From NCBI GenBank assembly GCA_030725885.1, contig JANRET010000060.1, forward strand, positions 1 through 5,730: DNA of 5,730 bases, given 5' to 3'. The position numbers were made by a program, and so were the translations under genes. Positions within the stretch are counted from its first letter, which is position 1, and each line of letters begins with the position of its first letter. This DNA is from Microbacteriaceae bacterium. Lineage in GTDB: Bacteria > Actinomycetota > Actinomycetes > Actinomycetales > Microbacteriaceae. Shown here in pieces: positions 1 to 5,584 of this stretch. The notes below the pieces were generated by a model. It made no database searches. It had not been told where the DNA came from and saw only the letters and a program-made list of their open reading frames with translations.

Positions 1-1
1 C

Positions 2-115
2 TCATGGACCATCGATGTGCTGTCACCGATTGTCACTATACCCAAGGGTTGGGTGGCGGACGGGAAGGAGTGGGCTCAGCGAAAACGTGCGAAGAGAAAA
101 CGGCTGAACAGATAA
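2..115 (+). CDS. Possible C-terminal end of a gene entering from the left (unrecognised)
   Basis: Reading from base 2, 37 codons stay open to a TAA at 113-115, giving a peptide that starts SWTIDVLSPIVTIPKGW and ends in a strongly basic tail (KEWAQRKRAKRKRLNR). G or C occupies about 62% of third codon positions, which fits a coding frame in this genome better than the neighbouring plus frame does. I do not recognise the family, and too little is present to name a function. If real, its end overlaps the end of the oppositely oriented gtrA-like gene by 40 bp. The alternative is that 1-75 is simply the region downstream of gtrA. The frame has no visible start inside the window, so the call rests only on openness and composition. 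Confidence 0.35.
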   Translation, partial: SWTIDVLSPIVTIPKGWVADGKEWAQRKRAKRKRLNR

Positions 116-465
116 TTCGAGCCGAACGAGAAGGGTAGCGTCGTGATTTTGGCGAGGATCGGAATGAATGCCCAGACCGTTACCAAGCTCTGGATTATCC
201 ACGAAAACGTGATGATGGTGGTGGTGTACCAGCCGATAAACAGAACAAATGACGTGACGTTCTGATCGACACGAAACGAGTGCCGCGTGACGAGCAAATA
301 CACCGTCACAATCCCGACGCCCGCCGAAATGGTGTTCGCCAGCCACGGTTCGAATCGGACGCCCTGAGTCAGGGTGAAGAAAATTGACATGTCGACCGTC
401 ACACCGATTCCAGAGCCGAGAAAAAACGTAACGAATTGGCGGTAACGGCTGAGGAGTTGGCGCAC
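76..465 (-). CDS. GtrA-family small polytopic membrane protein
   Basis: A 129-residue, very hydrophobic protein with four predicted membrane spans at about residues 11-33, 41-60, 71-93 and 98-118. The layout and length match the GtrA-like family (PF04138): an opening RQFVTFFLGSGIGVTVD with an acidic residue in the first span, and a closing K-ITTLPFSF-SNYLFSRFLF block, which is the family's most conserved part. Family members are thought to help move lipid-linked sugars across the membrane for cell-surface glycan decoration (GtrA of phage-encoded O-antigen glucosylation is the namesake), but substrates of stand-alone actinobacterial copies are generally unknown. The start is a GTG at 463-465. 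It is preceded on the minus strand by AGGTGG with 7 nt spacing, which supports this start. No glycosyltransferase partner is visible in the window. It is transcribed divergently from the exporter at 548. Confidence 0.85.
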   Translation of the reverse strand: MRQLLSRYRQFVTFFLGSGIGVTVDMSIFFTLTQGVRFEPWLANTISAGVGIVTVYLLVTRHSFRVDQNVTSFVLFIGWYTTTIITFSWIIQSLVTVWAFIPILAKITTLPFSFGSNYLFSRFLFARFR

Positions 466-504
466 GGGTTCACCACCTGTTCTTTTGACGTCGACTGCGT
501 GACG

Positions 505-510
505 AGTCTA
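505..510 (-). promoter_or_regulatory. Candidate -10 element for the gtrA-like gene
   Basis: On the minus strand TAGACT (TANNNT type) lies about 40 nt upstream of the GTG start at 465, which would give a leader of roughly 33 nt carrying the AGGTGG ribosome binding site. No convincing -35 hexamer is present 16-18 nt further upstream, so this is a weak call. Confidence 0.25.
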
Positions 511-511
511 G

Positions 512-541
512 CGACCGAGCCACCACGCTCCTCGATACACT
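512..541 (+). promoter_or_regulatory. Candidate leaderless promoter for the LysE/RhtB exporter
   Basis: TACACT at 536-541 fits the actinobacterial -10 pattern TANNNT and ends exactly 6 nt before the GTG at 548, so transcription would start at the first base of the coding region. A -35-like CGACCG sits at 512-517 with an 18-nt spacer. No purine-rich Shine-Dalgarno sequence is present just upstream of 548, which is consistent with leaderless translation. A competing TTGACG at 485-490 has only a poor -10 (TAGCGA, 509-514). The element is inferred from spacing and pattern only. Confidence 0.45.
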
Positions 542-547
542 CATCGG

Positions 548-1177
548 GTGATTCCCCTCGAGAACATCCTCACCTTCATCGCGTTTGCGCTGGTGATAAT
601 TGCGATTCCCGGGCCGTCAGTCATGTTTGCCATCTCCCGAGCGTTGGTACTCGGTCGTCGCGGGGCAATAATCACGGTGGTTGGAAACGGGATTGGCGTT
701 TTCATCCAGGCTCTCGCTGTTTCCGTTGGGCTTGGGGTGATCATCGAATCGAACGAGGTGCTACTGACGGTCATTCGGTTAGCGGGCGCCGGCTTTCTCA
801 TCTATCTGGGTGTCACCGCGATTCGGAATCGTCGAGCCGGACTCGACTTGAGAGCACCCGACATCGTCCCAAGCAGCAGCCATCTGCTGCGCGAGTCCAT
901 CATTGTCGGACTGGCGAACCCTAAAACCATCGTGTTTTTTTCTGCGGCCTTCCCCCAGTTCGTCGTGTCGAACGGAACACCGATTGTGGTGCAGATGATT
1001 CTGTTGAGTGTCATTTTTGTGGTCTTTGGTATTTCGGGTGACGCGATCTATGCACTGTCCGCCGGCGCCGCGCGGGATTGGTTTGCCAAATCACCCGGAC
1101 GCGTGATTGTCATGCGAACCATCGGCGGATTGGCTATGGTCACCCTAGGAATCGTGACCGCGCTTTTGCCCGAATAA
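548..1177 (+). CDS. LysE/RhtB-family amino acid exporter
   Basis: A 209-residue integral membrane protein of the usual length for LysE/RhtB transporters (PF01810), which export amino acids or their analogues across the cytoplasmic membrane using the proton gradient. Predicted spans lie at about 4-22, 38-64, 69-91, 113-137, 144-168 and 187-206. Two family signatures are clear: the PGP motif at the end of the first span (residues 21-23), followed by a basic GRRGA loop and the GNGIG segment, and the GLANPKTIVFFSAAFPQFV block at 121-139. The substrate (threonine, homoserine, lysine, leucine or other) cannot be read from sequence. The start is the GTG at 548, chosen because the protein begins directly at the first span and a -10-like TACACT lies 6 nt upstream. 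The branched-chain amino acid operon about 900 bp downstream is separated by two other genes, so it is not strong evidence for a branched-chain substrate. Confidence 0.88.
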   Translation: MIPLENILTFIAFALVIIAIPGPSVMFAISRALVLGRRGAIITVVGNGIGVFIQALAVSVGLGVIIESNEVLLTVIRLAGAGFLIYLGVTAIRNRRAGLDLRAPDIVPSSSHLLRESIIVGLANPKTIVFFSAAFPQFVVSNGTPIVVQMILLSVIFVVFGISGDAIYALSAGAARDWFAKSPGRVIVMRTIGGLAMVTLGIVTALLPE

Positions 1178-1215
1178 TTGACATCCCGACGAGTGGGGGT
1201 TGTTCTGGGTAAACT
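1178..1215 (+). promoter_or_regulatory. Promoter region of the H1-like gene
   Basis: Two overlapping readings are possible. TAAACT at 1210-1215 is a good -10 (TANNNT) with a weak -35-like CCGACG at 1186-1191 and an 18-nt spacer; transcription would start near 1222. Alternatively, a perfect TTGACA at 1178-1183, directly after the stop codon of the exporter, pairs at 17 nt with only a poor -10 (TGTTCT, 1201-1206). The first seems more likely because actinobacterial promoters depend mostly on the -10. Either way the 98-bp gap gives the H1-like gene its own promoter. Confidence 0.4.
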
Positions 1216-1220
1216 AAGGA

Positions 1221-1240
1221 CGTCGCGCGCTGCGCGGACG
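1221..1240 (+). other. GC-rich hairpin in the leader of the H1-like gene
   Basis: The 20-nt segment can fold as CGTC-GCGC, loop GCT, GCGC-(bulged G)-GACG: eight GC-rich pairs with one bulge. It begins at about the predicted transcription start (near 1222) and ends 20 nt before the AAGGA ribosome binding site. It could stabilise the 5' end of the message or be the remains of a terminator for the upstream exporter gene. There is no solid T tract behind it, so a terminator is the weaker reading. Confidence 0.4.
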
Positions 1241-1260
1241 CCACGTTTGTCCCAATTAGT

Positions 1261-1265
1261 AAGGA
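1261..1265 (+). promoter_or_regulatory. Ribosome binding site of the H1-like gene
   Basis: AAGGA lies 10 nt before the ATG at 1276, slightly longer than the usual spacing but acceptable, and supports that start codon. Confidence 0.55.
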
Positions 1266-1275
1266 TGTTTCACCC

Positions 1276-1764
1276 ATGAGTTTCTTCAACAAACTTTCCA
1301 AGATGGTGTCGCGCGCCGACAAAAAAGCCGATCAGATTGCGGACCACGCTCGGGACCTCGCCGAAGATGCCGCAAAGCGTGCGGGCGATCTCGCCGAAGA
1401 TGCTTCGCGTGAAGTCAACAAACTCGCCGCCGACGCCAAGCGCGAAGCTGCCAAGGTTGTCAAGACCGCATCTAAAACCGCCAAGACCGTCTCGAAGGAT
1501 GTTTCACGTAAGGCTTCGGCGACCGCTAAGACCGCGCAGACTCGTGCAACCAAGGCGGCAAAGACCGTCGCCGCCGAGGCCAAGGTTGTCAGTAAAACCG
1601 TCAAGTCGAGCGCAACCAAGGCTGCTGCTGGAGTCAAAGAGGCGCTCACCGGTGCACCCGACGCAACCTGGAGCGTGTCAGAACTTCGAGCTGCGGCCAA
1701 GGCCCGCGGGCTTTCCGGGTACTCCGCGATGTCGAAGCCTCAGCTTCTCAAGGCGCTGAAGTAA
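1276..1764 (+). CDS. Lys/Ala-rich H1-like protein with C-terminal Rho-N/SAP-like motif
   Basis: A 162-residue low-complexity protein with three visible zones. Residues 1-48 are a charged, alanine-rich, probably helical segment of near-neutral charge (about 9 basic, 10 acidic) containing two tandem 11-residue units, DLAEDAAKRAG (27-37) and DLAEDASREVN (38-48). Residues 49-124 are strongly basic, with about 19 Lys/Arg against five acidic residues, built from KTA, TKAA and KTV repeats like histone H1 tails and the tail of actinobacterial HupB. Residues 131-162 (W-S-V-SELRAAAKARGL, then SKPQLLKALK) match the helix-extended-helix pattern of Rho N-terminal and SAP nucleic acid-binding motifs. The inferred role is nucleoid-associated or nucleic acid-binding. 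There is no HU fold and no signal peptide. The tandem 11-mers also resemble LEA-type stress proteins, an alternative for the N-terminal half. It has its own promoter region and is followed by a hairpin, so it is probably monocistronic. Confidence 0.8.
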   Translation: MSFFNKLSKMVSRADKKADQIADHARDLAEDAAKRAGDLAEDASREVNKLAADAKREAAKVVKTASKTAKTVSKDVSRKASATAKTAQTRATKAAKTVAAEAKVVSKTVKSSATKAAAGVKEALTGAPDATWSVSELRAAAKARGLSGYSAMSKPQLLKALK

Positions 1765-1776
1765 CAATCCTTTTCG

Positions 1777-1808
1777 AGCGAAAGCCGGCCTTTGGGTCAG
1801 CTTTCGCT
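1777..1808. terminator. Hairpin terminator between convergent genes
   Basis: AGCGAAAGC (1777-1785) and GCTTTCGCT (1800-1808) are a perfect 9-bp inverted repeat. The stem continues after one C-A mismatch through four more pairs (1787-1790 with 1795-1798, one G-U) to a 4-nt loop TTTG. It starts 12 nt after the stop of the H1-like gene and ends 12 nt before the stop of the oppositely oriented small membrane protein gene, so it can serve both. Neither side has a strong T run (the plus side reads GTCTCTCCC), which is common for actinobacterial terminators. Confidence 0.7.
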
Positions 1809-1820
1809 GTCTCTCCCGAA

Positions 1821-2006
1821 TTATTCGGCGGAGTCGTCGCTGTCGGGTTCATTGACCGCTGCAACGATGGCAATGAGACTGAGAACCCACGAGGCCCATA
1901 AGAGTACGAGCTTCCAATCGCGTTTTCCCGTCATGGTGGCTTTCACGAGACCCAAACCGGAAAATAGTGCGCTGAGGAAACCGCCGTTCATTAGCAACTT
2001 TTTCAT
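1821..2006 (-). CDS. Small single-span membrane protein, function unknown
   Basis: A 61-residue protein that begins MKKLLMNGG, has a moderately hydrophobic first stretch (about 9-20), a basic loop (TMTGKRDWK, 24-32), a clear membrane span at about 33-50 (LVLLWASWVLSLIAIVAA) and an acidic tail (EPDSDDSAE). Charge distribution suggests the basic loop is cytoplasmic and the acidic tail is outside. The start is well supported: on the minus strand GGAGGT (2013-2018) sits 6 nt before the ATG at 2004-2006, the best ribosome binding site in this part of the window. I do not recognise a named family and assign no function. It diverges from ilvD and converges on the H1-like gene, with a shared hairpin downstream, so it is expressed alone. 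A cleavable signal peptide is unlikely because the span is near the C-terminus. Confidence 0.75.
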   Translation of the reverse strand: MKKLLMNGGFLSALFSGLGLVKATMTGKRDWKLVLLWASWVLSLIAIVAAVNEPDSDDSAE

Positions 2007-2007
2007 G

Positions 2008-2033
2008 ACGATACCTCCGCTCGCAACGATACC
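2008..2033. repeat. Direct repeat ACGATACC x2 in the divergent intergenic region
   Basis: The 8-mer ACGATACC occurs at 2008-2015 and 2026-2033, 18 bp apart start to start. The first copy overlaps the ribosome binding site of the small membrane protein gene. It may be an operator-like pair or a chance or duplication remnant; nothing else in the sequence decides this. Confidence 0.3.
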
Positions 2034-2058
2034 GCCACTCGCCCTTTCCGCCTGCCCA

Positions 2059-2072
2059 TAACTTCGTAGGAT
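2059..2072 (+). promoter_or_regulatory. Start signals of the ilv operon
   Basis: Two -10-like hexamers occur just before the ilvD ATG: TAACTT (2059-2064) and TAGGAT (2067-2072). TAGGAT ends 6 nt before the ATG at 2079, the spacing expected for a leaderless transcript. The same bases contain AGGA (2068-2071), which lies 7 nt before the ATG and could act as a Shine-Dalgarno sequence if transcription starts further upstream. No clear -35 hexamer is visible. The 72-bp gap contains no leader peptide rich in Leu, Ile or Val codons, no attenuator-type hairpins and no T-box. Confidence 0.4.
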
Positions 2073-2078
2073 AGAGCC

Positions 2079-3773
2079 ATGGCAGAAATCGATCGCAAAC
2101 CCCGTTCCCGCGTCGTCACCGATGGAATCGAAGCGACGACATCACGGGGGATGCTCCGTGCCGTCGGAATGGGTGATTCGGACTGGGACAAACCTCAGGT
2201 CGGAATCGCGAGTTCGTGGAATGAAATCACGCCGTGCAACCTGTCACTCGGGCGACTCGCCCAGGCCGCGAAAGAAGGGGTTCACGCCGGTGGCGGATAT
2301 CCGCTCCAGTTTGGAACAATTTCGGTGTCGGACGGAATCTCGATGGGGCACGAAGGAATGCACTTCTCCCTCGTCTCGCGTGAAGTCATTGCCGATTCGG
2401 TCGAAACGGTCGTTCAAGCGGAACGCCTCGACGGAACCGTTCTTCTCGCGGGGTGCGACAAGTCCATTCCCGGAATGTTGATGGCGGCTGCGCGCCTCAA
2501 CCTGGCGAGCAGTTTTCTGTACGCCGGATCGATTGCACCGGGCTGGGTCAAGTTGTCCGACGGCACCGAAAAAGACATCACCATTATCGATTCCTTTGAG
2601 GCCGTGGGTGCGGTCAAAGCCGGAAAAATGAGCGCCGAAGACGCGCGCCGAATTGAGTGCGCATTCGCACCGGGCGAAGGTGCGTGCGGCGGCATGTACA
2701 CGGCCAACACGATGGCGTCGGTGGCGGAAGCTCTCGGCATGAGCCTTCCCGGATCCGCGTCGCCCGCGTCCTATGACCGCCGCCGCGACAACTTCGCGCA
2801 TCTTTCCGGTGAAGCGGTTGTTGGCATGCTCGATCGGGGCCACACAGCGCGGGACATTCTGACCATCAAAGCGTTTGAAAACGCCATCGCAATCACCATG
2901 GCACTGGGCGGTTCGACGAACGTCGTCCTTCACCTTCTCGCCATCGCAAACGAAGCCGAAGTCCCGCTCACGCTCGCCGACTTCAATCGAATCGGTGCAA
3001 AGGTGCCCCACCTCGGTGATCTCAAGCCTTTTGGAAAATACGTTATGAACGATGTTGACCGACGCGGTGGACTCCCGGTGTTGATGAAGGCGTTGGTTGA
3101 TGCGGGCCTCATGCACGGAGATGCGCTGACAATCACGGGAAAGACCATGGCGGAAAATCTCGCCGAAATGAACCTTGATGAATTGGATGGCGAAGTCATT
3201 CGAACGCTCGACAACCCCATTCATGCGACCGGTGGAATCACGATTTTGGATGGCACATTTGCCCCGGAGGGTGCCGTCGTTAAAACCGCAGGATTCGATG
3301 CCGCAACGTTCGAAGGACCAGCGCGCGTGTTCGAACGGGAGCGCGCGGCGATGGACGCGCTAACCAACGGCGAGATTGTCGCGGGCGATGTTGTGGTGAT
3401 TCGGTATGAAGGCCCCAAGGGTGGCCCGGGAATGCGCGAGATGCTCGCTGTAACCGCCGCAATCAAGGGCGCGGGACTCGGCAAAGATGTATTACTGTTG
3501 ACAGACGGGCGATTCTCAGGCGGCACAACCGGACTGTGTATCGGCCACATAGCTCCCGAAGCGGTGGACGCAGGTCCCATTGCCTTCGTGCGCGATGGTG
3601 ATCTCATACGGGTCGATATCGCAGCTCGGAGCATCGACCTACTCGTCGATGAAGCCGAGTTAGAGGCGCGTCGTGTTGGCTGGGCGCCTCTCCCGCCGCG
3701 TTACACCCGCGGTGTTCTTGCGAAATATTCGAAGCTCGTGAAATCGGCCGCCCTCGGCGCCGTCACGGGCTAA
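2079..3773 (+). CDS. ilvD: Dihydroxyacid dehydratase
   Basis: This 564-residue cytoplasmic enzyme (IlvD/Edd family, EC 4.2.1.9) dehydrates 2,3-dihydroxy-isovalerate and 2,3-dihydroxy-3-methylvalerate to the 2-keto acid precursors of valine (and leucine) and isoleucine. It is full length. The three cysteines expected to hold the iron-sulfur cluster are present: Cys53 (TPCN), Cys126 (GCDKS) and Cys203 ([10 protein letters not shown]). Having all three is the pattern of [2Fe-2S] dehydratases of this family. The magnesium site is also intact: Asp85 (SVSDGI), Asp127, Lys128 (the carbamylated lysine in solved relatives) and Glu454 (GMREM). Ser480 in [11 protein letters not shown] is the expected catalytic base. 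The N-terminal block is of actinobacterial type. The ATG at 2079 fits family length and the signals 6-7 nt upstream. It is the first gene of an operon with ilvB, 29 nt downstream. No truncation or frameshift is seen. Confidence 0.97.
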   Translation: MAEIDRKPRSRVVTDGIEATTSRGMLRAVGMGDSDWDKPQVGIASSWNEITPCNLSLGRLAQAAKEGVHAGGGYPLQFGTISVSDGISMGHEGMHFSLVSREVIADSVETVVQAERLDGTVLLAGCDKSIPGMLMAAARLNLASSFLYAGSIAPGWVKLSDGTEKDITIIDSFEAVGAVKAGKMSAEDARRIECAFAPGEGACGGMYTANTMASVAEALGMSLPGSASPASYDRRRDNFAHLSGEAVVGMLDRGHTARDILTIKAFENAIAITMALGGSTNVVLHLLAIANEAEVPLTLADFNRIGAKVPHLGDLKPFGKYVMNDVDRRGGLPVLMKALVDAGLMHGDALTITGKTMAENLAEMNLDELDGEVIRTLDNPIHATGGITILDGTFAPEGAVVKTAGFDAATFEGPARVFERERAAMDALTNGEIVAGDVVVIRYEGPKGGPGMREMLAVTAAIKGAGLGKDVLLLTDGRFSGGTTGLCIGHIAPEAVDAGPIAFVRDGDLIRVDIAARSIDLLVDEAELEARRVGWAPLPPRYTRGVLAKYSKLVKSAALGAVTG

Positions 3774-3790
3774 TCCCACCGTTGCTTCCA

Positions 3791-3796
3791 AAGGAG
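3791..3796 (+). promoter_or_regulatory. Ribosome binding site that sets the ilvB start
   Basis: AAGGAG lies 6 nt before the ATG at 3803. An in-frame TTG at 3782 would add seven residues, but the AAGGAG would then fall inside the coding region and nothing suitable lies upstream of the TTG. The ATG at 3803 is therefore preferred. Confidence 0.85.
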
Positions 3797-3802
3797 AACG
3801 TC

Positions 3803-5581
3803 ATGGTCACCCCGACCGCACCCCCGAAAACCGGCGAGCCGCCGATGATGACCGGCAGCGGAGCGCTGCTCAAGTCACTCGAAATTCTCGGTATCACGGA
3901 TGTTTTCGGACTCCCCGGAGGCGCCATCATGCCGTTCTACGACGAGTTGATGTCGCAGACCGCGATTCGACACATCCTTGTTCGTCACGAACAGGGAGCG
4001 GGCCACGCGGCAGAGGGATACGCCCTCGCCAAGGGGCAAGTTGGCGTGTGCATCGCCACGAGCGGACCGGGTGCGACGAACCTCGTCACCGCGATCGCCG
4101 ATGCGCACATGGACTCGATTCCGATGATCGCCATCACCGGCCAGGTGTTTTCGACACTGATGGGAACGGACGCTTTTCAGGAGGTCGACATCGTCGGCAT
4201 GACGATGCCCATCACGAAACATTCATTCCTCGTCACGAAGCCGGAGGATGTTCCCGGTGTTGTCGCGGCGGCGTACCACATCGCGACCACCGGTCGTCCC
4301 GGACCCGTCCTCATCGACGTCACCAAGGACTGTCAACAGAACTCGGCACCGTTCGTCTGGCCCGACAAGGTTGACCTGCCCGGCTACAAGCCCGTGCAGA
4401 AAGCCCACGGCAAGCAGGTCCAGGCCGCAGCCGAAATGATCGCTCAGGCCGAGCGTCCGATTTTCTATCTCGGAGGCGGAACCATCCGGGCGAACTCACA
4501 AAAAGAGTTACTCAAACTGGTCGAGGCGGTGGGCGCTCCGGCAATCACCACCCTCACGGCCCGTGGAATCCTGTCCGACAAGCACCCGCAAAACCTCGGC
4601 ATGCCGGGGATGCACGGTTCGGTACCCGCGGTTCTCGGATTGCAAGAGAGCGATTTGCTCATCGTGCTGGGTGCGCGATTCGACGACCGAGTGACCGGAA
4701 AAGTCAGCGAATTCGCCCCCCACGCAAAAGTCATCCACGTGGACATTGACCCCGCCGAAATCGGCAAGATTCGCGAAGCGGACGTCCCCATCGTCGGCGA
4801 TGTGCGCGAGGTCATTCTGGACCTTCTGCCCGAGTGGGCCGCCGTCAAGAAAACTGCGAAACCGCTCACGGCGTGGTGGGAACGACTCAACGACCTGCGA
4901 GAGAACTTCCCACTCGGATTCACCGACCTGGACGACGGGCTTCTCGCCCCGCAGGGAATTATCCAAAAAATCGGTCAGATGTCGGGTCCGGAAGCGATTT
5001 ACGCGTCCGGAGTCGGCCAACACCAAATGTGGGCGGCGCAGTTCATCGAATATGAACGTCCCGGCGCCTGGCTCAATTCGGGTGGAGCGGGAACGATGGG
5101 GTTCGCGGTTCCCGCGGCGATGGGTGCAAAAGTTGGTCAACCCGAACGAATCGTGTGGGCAATCGACGGTGACGGTTGTTTCCAGATGACCAATCAGGAA
5201 CTCGCGACCTGTGTAATCAACGACATCCCGATCAAGGTCGCCATCATCAACAACTCGTCGCTCGGGATGGTCCGCCAGTGGCAGACCCTGTTCTACGACG
5301 GTCGTCACTCGTTCACTGACCTGCAACCCCTGGAAGGCCCCGAGTTCATCCCCGACTTCGTGAAGCTCGCCGAGGCCTACGGCTGTCTCGGAATCCGAGT
5401 TCGAACGGAAGACGAAGTCGAGCCCGCAATCAAGTTGGCGCTGGAAACGAACGACCGCACGGTCGTCATCGACTTCATTGTGTCGCGCGAAGCCATGGTG
5501 TGGCCGATGGTTCCGCAGGGAGTGGGAAACTCGAATGTTCAGTACGCCCGCGACCATGCCCCGAGCTGGGACGAGGAGTAA
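3803..5581 (+). CDS. ilvB: Acetohydroxyacid synthase large (catalytic) subunit
   Basis: A 592-residue thiamine diphosphate enzyme (EC 2.2.1.6) that condenses two pyruvates to acetolactate, or pyruvate with 2-ketobutyrate to acetohydroxybutyrate, the first committed step toward valine, leucine and isoleucine. The N-terminal ThDP domain (about 16-180) has the catalytic Glu63 in [14 protein letters not shown]. The central FAD-associated domain (about 205-335) contains [11 protein letters not shown] (290-300). The C-terminal domain (about 385-545) has the ThDP/Mg motif from GDG (456-458) to NN (483-484), giving ligands Asp457, Asn484 and Ser486. Trp493 in the MVRQWQ segment matches the conserved herbicide-site tryptophan. 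The biosynthetic-type FAD-dependent enzyme is favoured over catabolic AlsS by the partner ilvN gene. Oddity: GQV is followed by Phe116 where plant enzymes have Pro197. It sits 29 nt after ilvD with no terminator between, and its last two codons (GAG GAG) form the ilvN ribosome binding site. Confidence 0.97.
   Translation: MVTPTAPPKTGEPPMMTGSGALLKSLEILGITDVFGLPGGAIMPFYDELMSQTAIRHILVRHEQGAGHAAEGYALAKGQVGVCIATSGPGATNLVTAIADAHMDSIPMIAITGQVFSTLMGTDAFQEVDIVGMTMPITKHSFLVTKPEDVPGVVAAAYHIATTGRPGPVLIDVTKDCQQNSAPFVWPDKVDLPGYKPVQKAHGKQVQAAAEMIAQAERPIFYLGGGTIRANSQKELLKLVEAVGAPAITTLTARGILSDKHPQNLGMPGMHGSVPAVLGLQESDLLIVLGARFDDRVTGKVSEFAPHAKVIHVDIDPAEIGKIREADVPIVGDVREVILDLLPEWAAVKKTAKPLTAWWERLNDLRENFPLGFTDLDDGLLAPQGIIQKIGQMSGPEAIYASGVGQHQMWAAQFIEYERPGAWLNSGGAGTMGFAVPAAMGAKVGQPERIVWAIDGDGCFQMTNQELATCVINDIPIKVAIINNSSLGMVRQWQTLFYDGRHSFTDLQPLEGPEFIPDFVKLAEAYGCLGIRVRTEDEVEPAIKLALETNDRTVVIDFIVSREAMVWPMVPQGVGNSNVQYARDHAPSWDEE
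5573..5578 (+). promoter_or_regulatory. ilvN ribosome binding site inside the end of ilvB
   Basis: GAGGAG, which also encodes the final Glu-Glu of IlvB, lies 6 nt before the ilvN ATG at 5585. The stop of ilvB and the start of ilvN are only 3 nt apart, the arrangement expected for translational coupling of two subunits of one enzyme. Confidence 0.8.
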
Positions 5582-5584
5582 GTC

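Noticed and set aside
436..924. Overlapping plus-strand open frame across the gtrA start and the exporter
   Set aside because: The product is rich in His, Ser, Arg and Cys without a fold signature, while the overlapping frame encodes a clear LysE/RhtB transporter.
1207..1212. GGGTAA resembling the -10 of SigB/SigF-type stress promoters
   Set aside because: No GTTT-like -35 element is present at the required distance, so a stress sigma factor promoter is not supported.
1178..1275. Possible small RNA or riboswitch in the gap before the H1-like gene
   Set aside because: Only one short hairpin is present and no conserved riboswitch core is recognisable; an ordinary promoter and leader explain the gap.
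1332..1700. Ala/Leu-rich open frame antisense to the H1-like gene
   Set aside because: Its apparent hydrophobic, regular composition is the mirror of the Lys/Ala repeat codons on the other strand; the plus frame has the ribosome binding site and the recognisable C-terminal motif.
2244..3224. A 326-codon open frame on the minus strand inside ilvD
   Set aside because: It is antisense to an intact ilvD, has Arg/His-rich composition without motifs, and has no independent start signals.
3782..3802. Upstream TTG start for ilvB adding seven residues
   Set aside because: The AAGGAG ribosome binding site at 3791-3796 would be inside the coding region and no such site precedes the TTG; the ATG at 3803 has ideal spacing.
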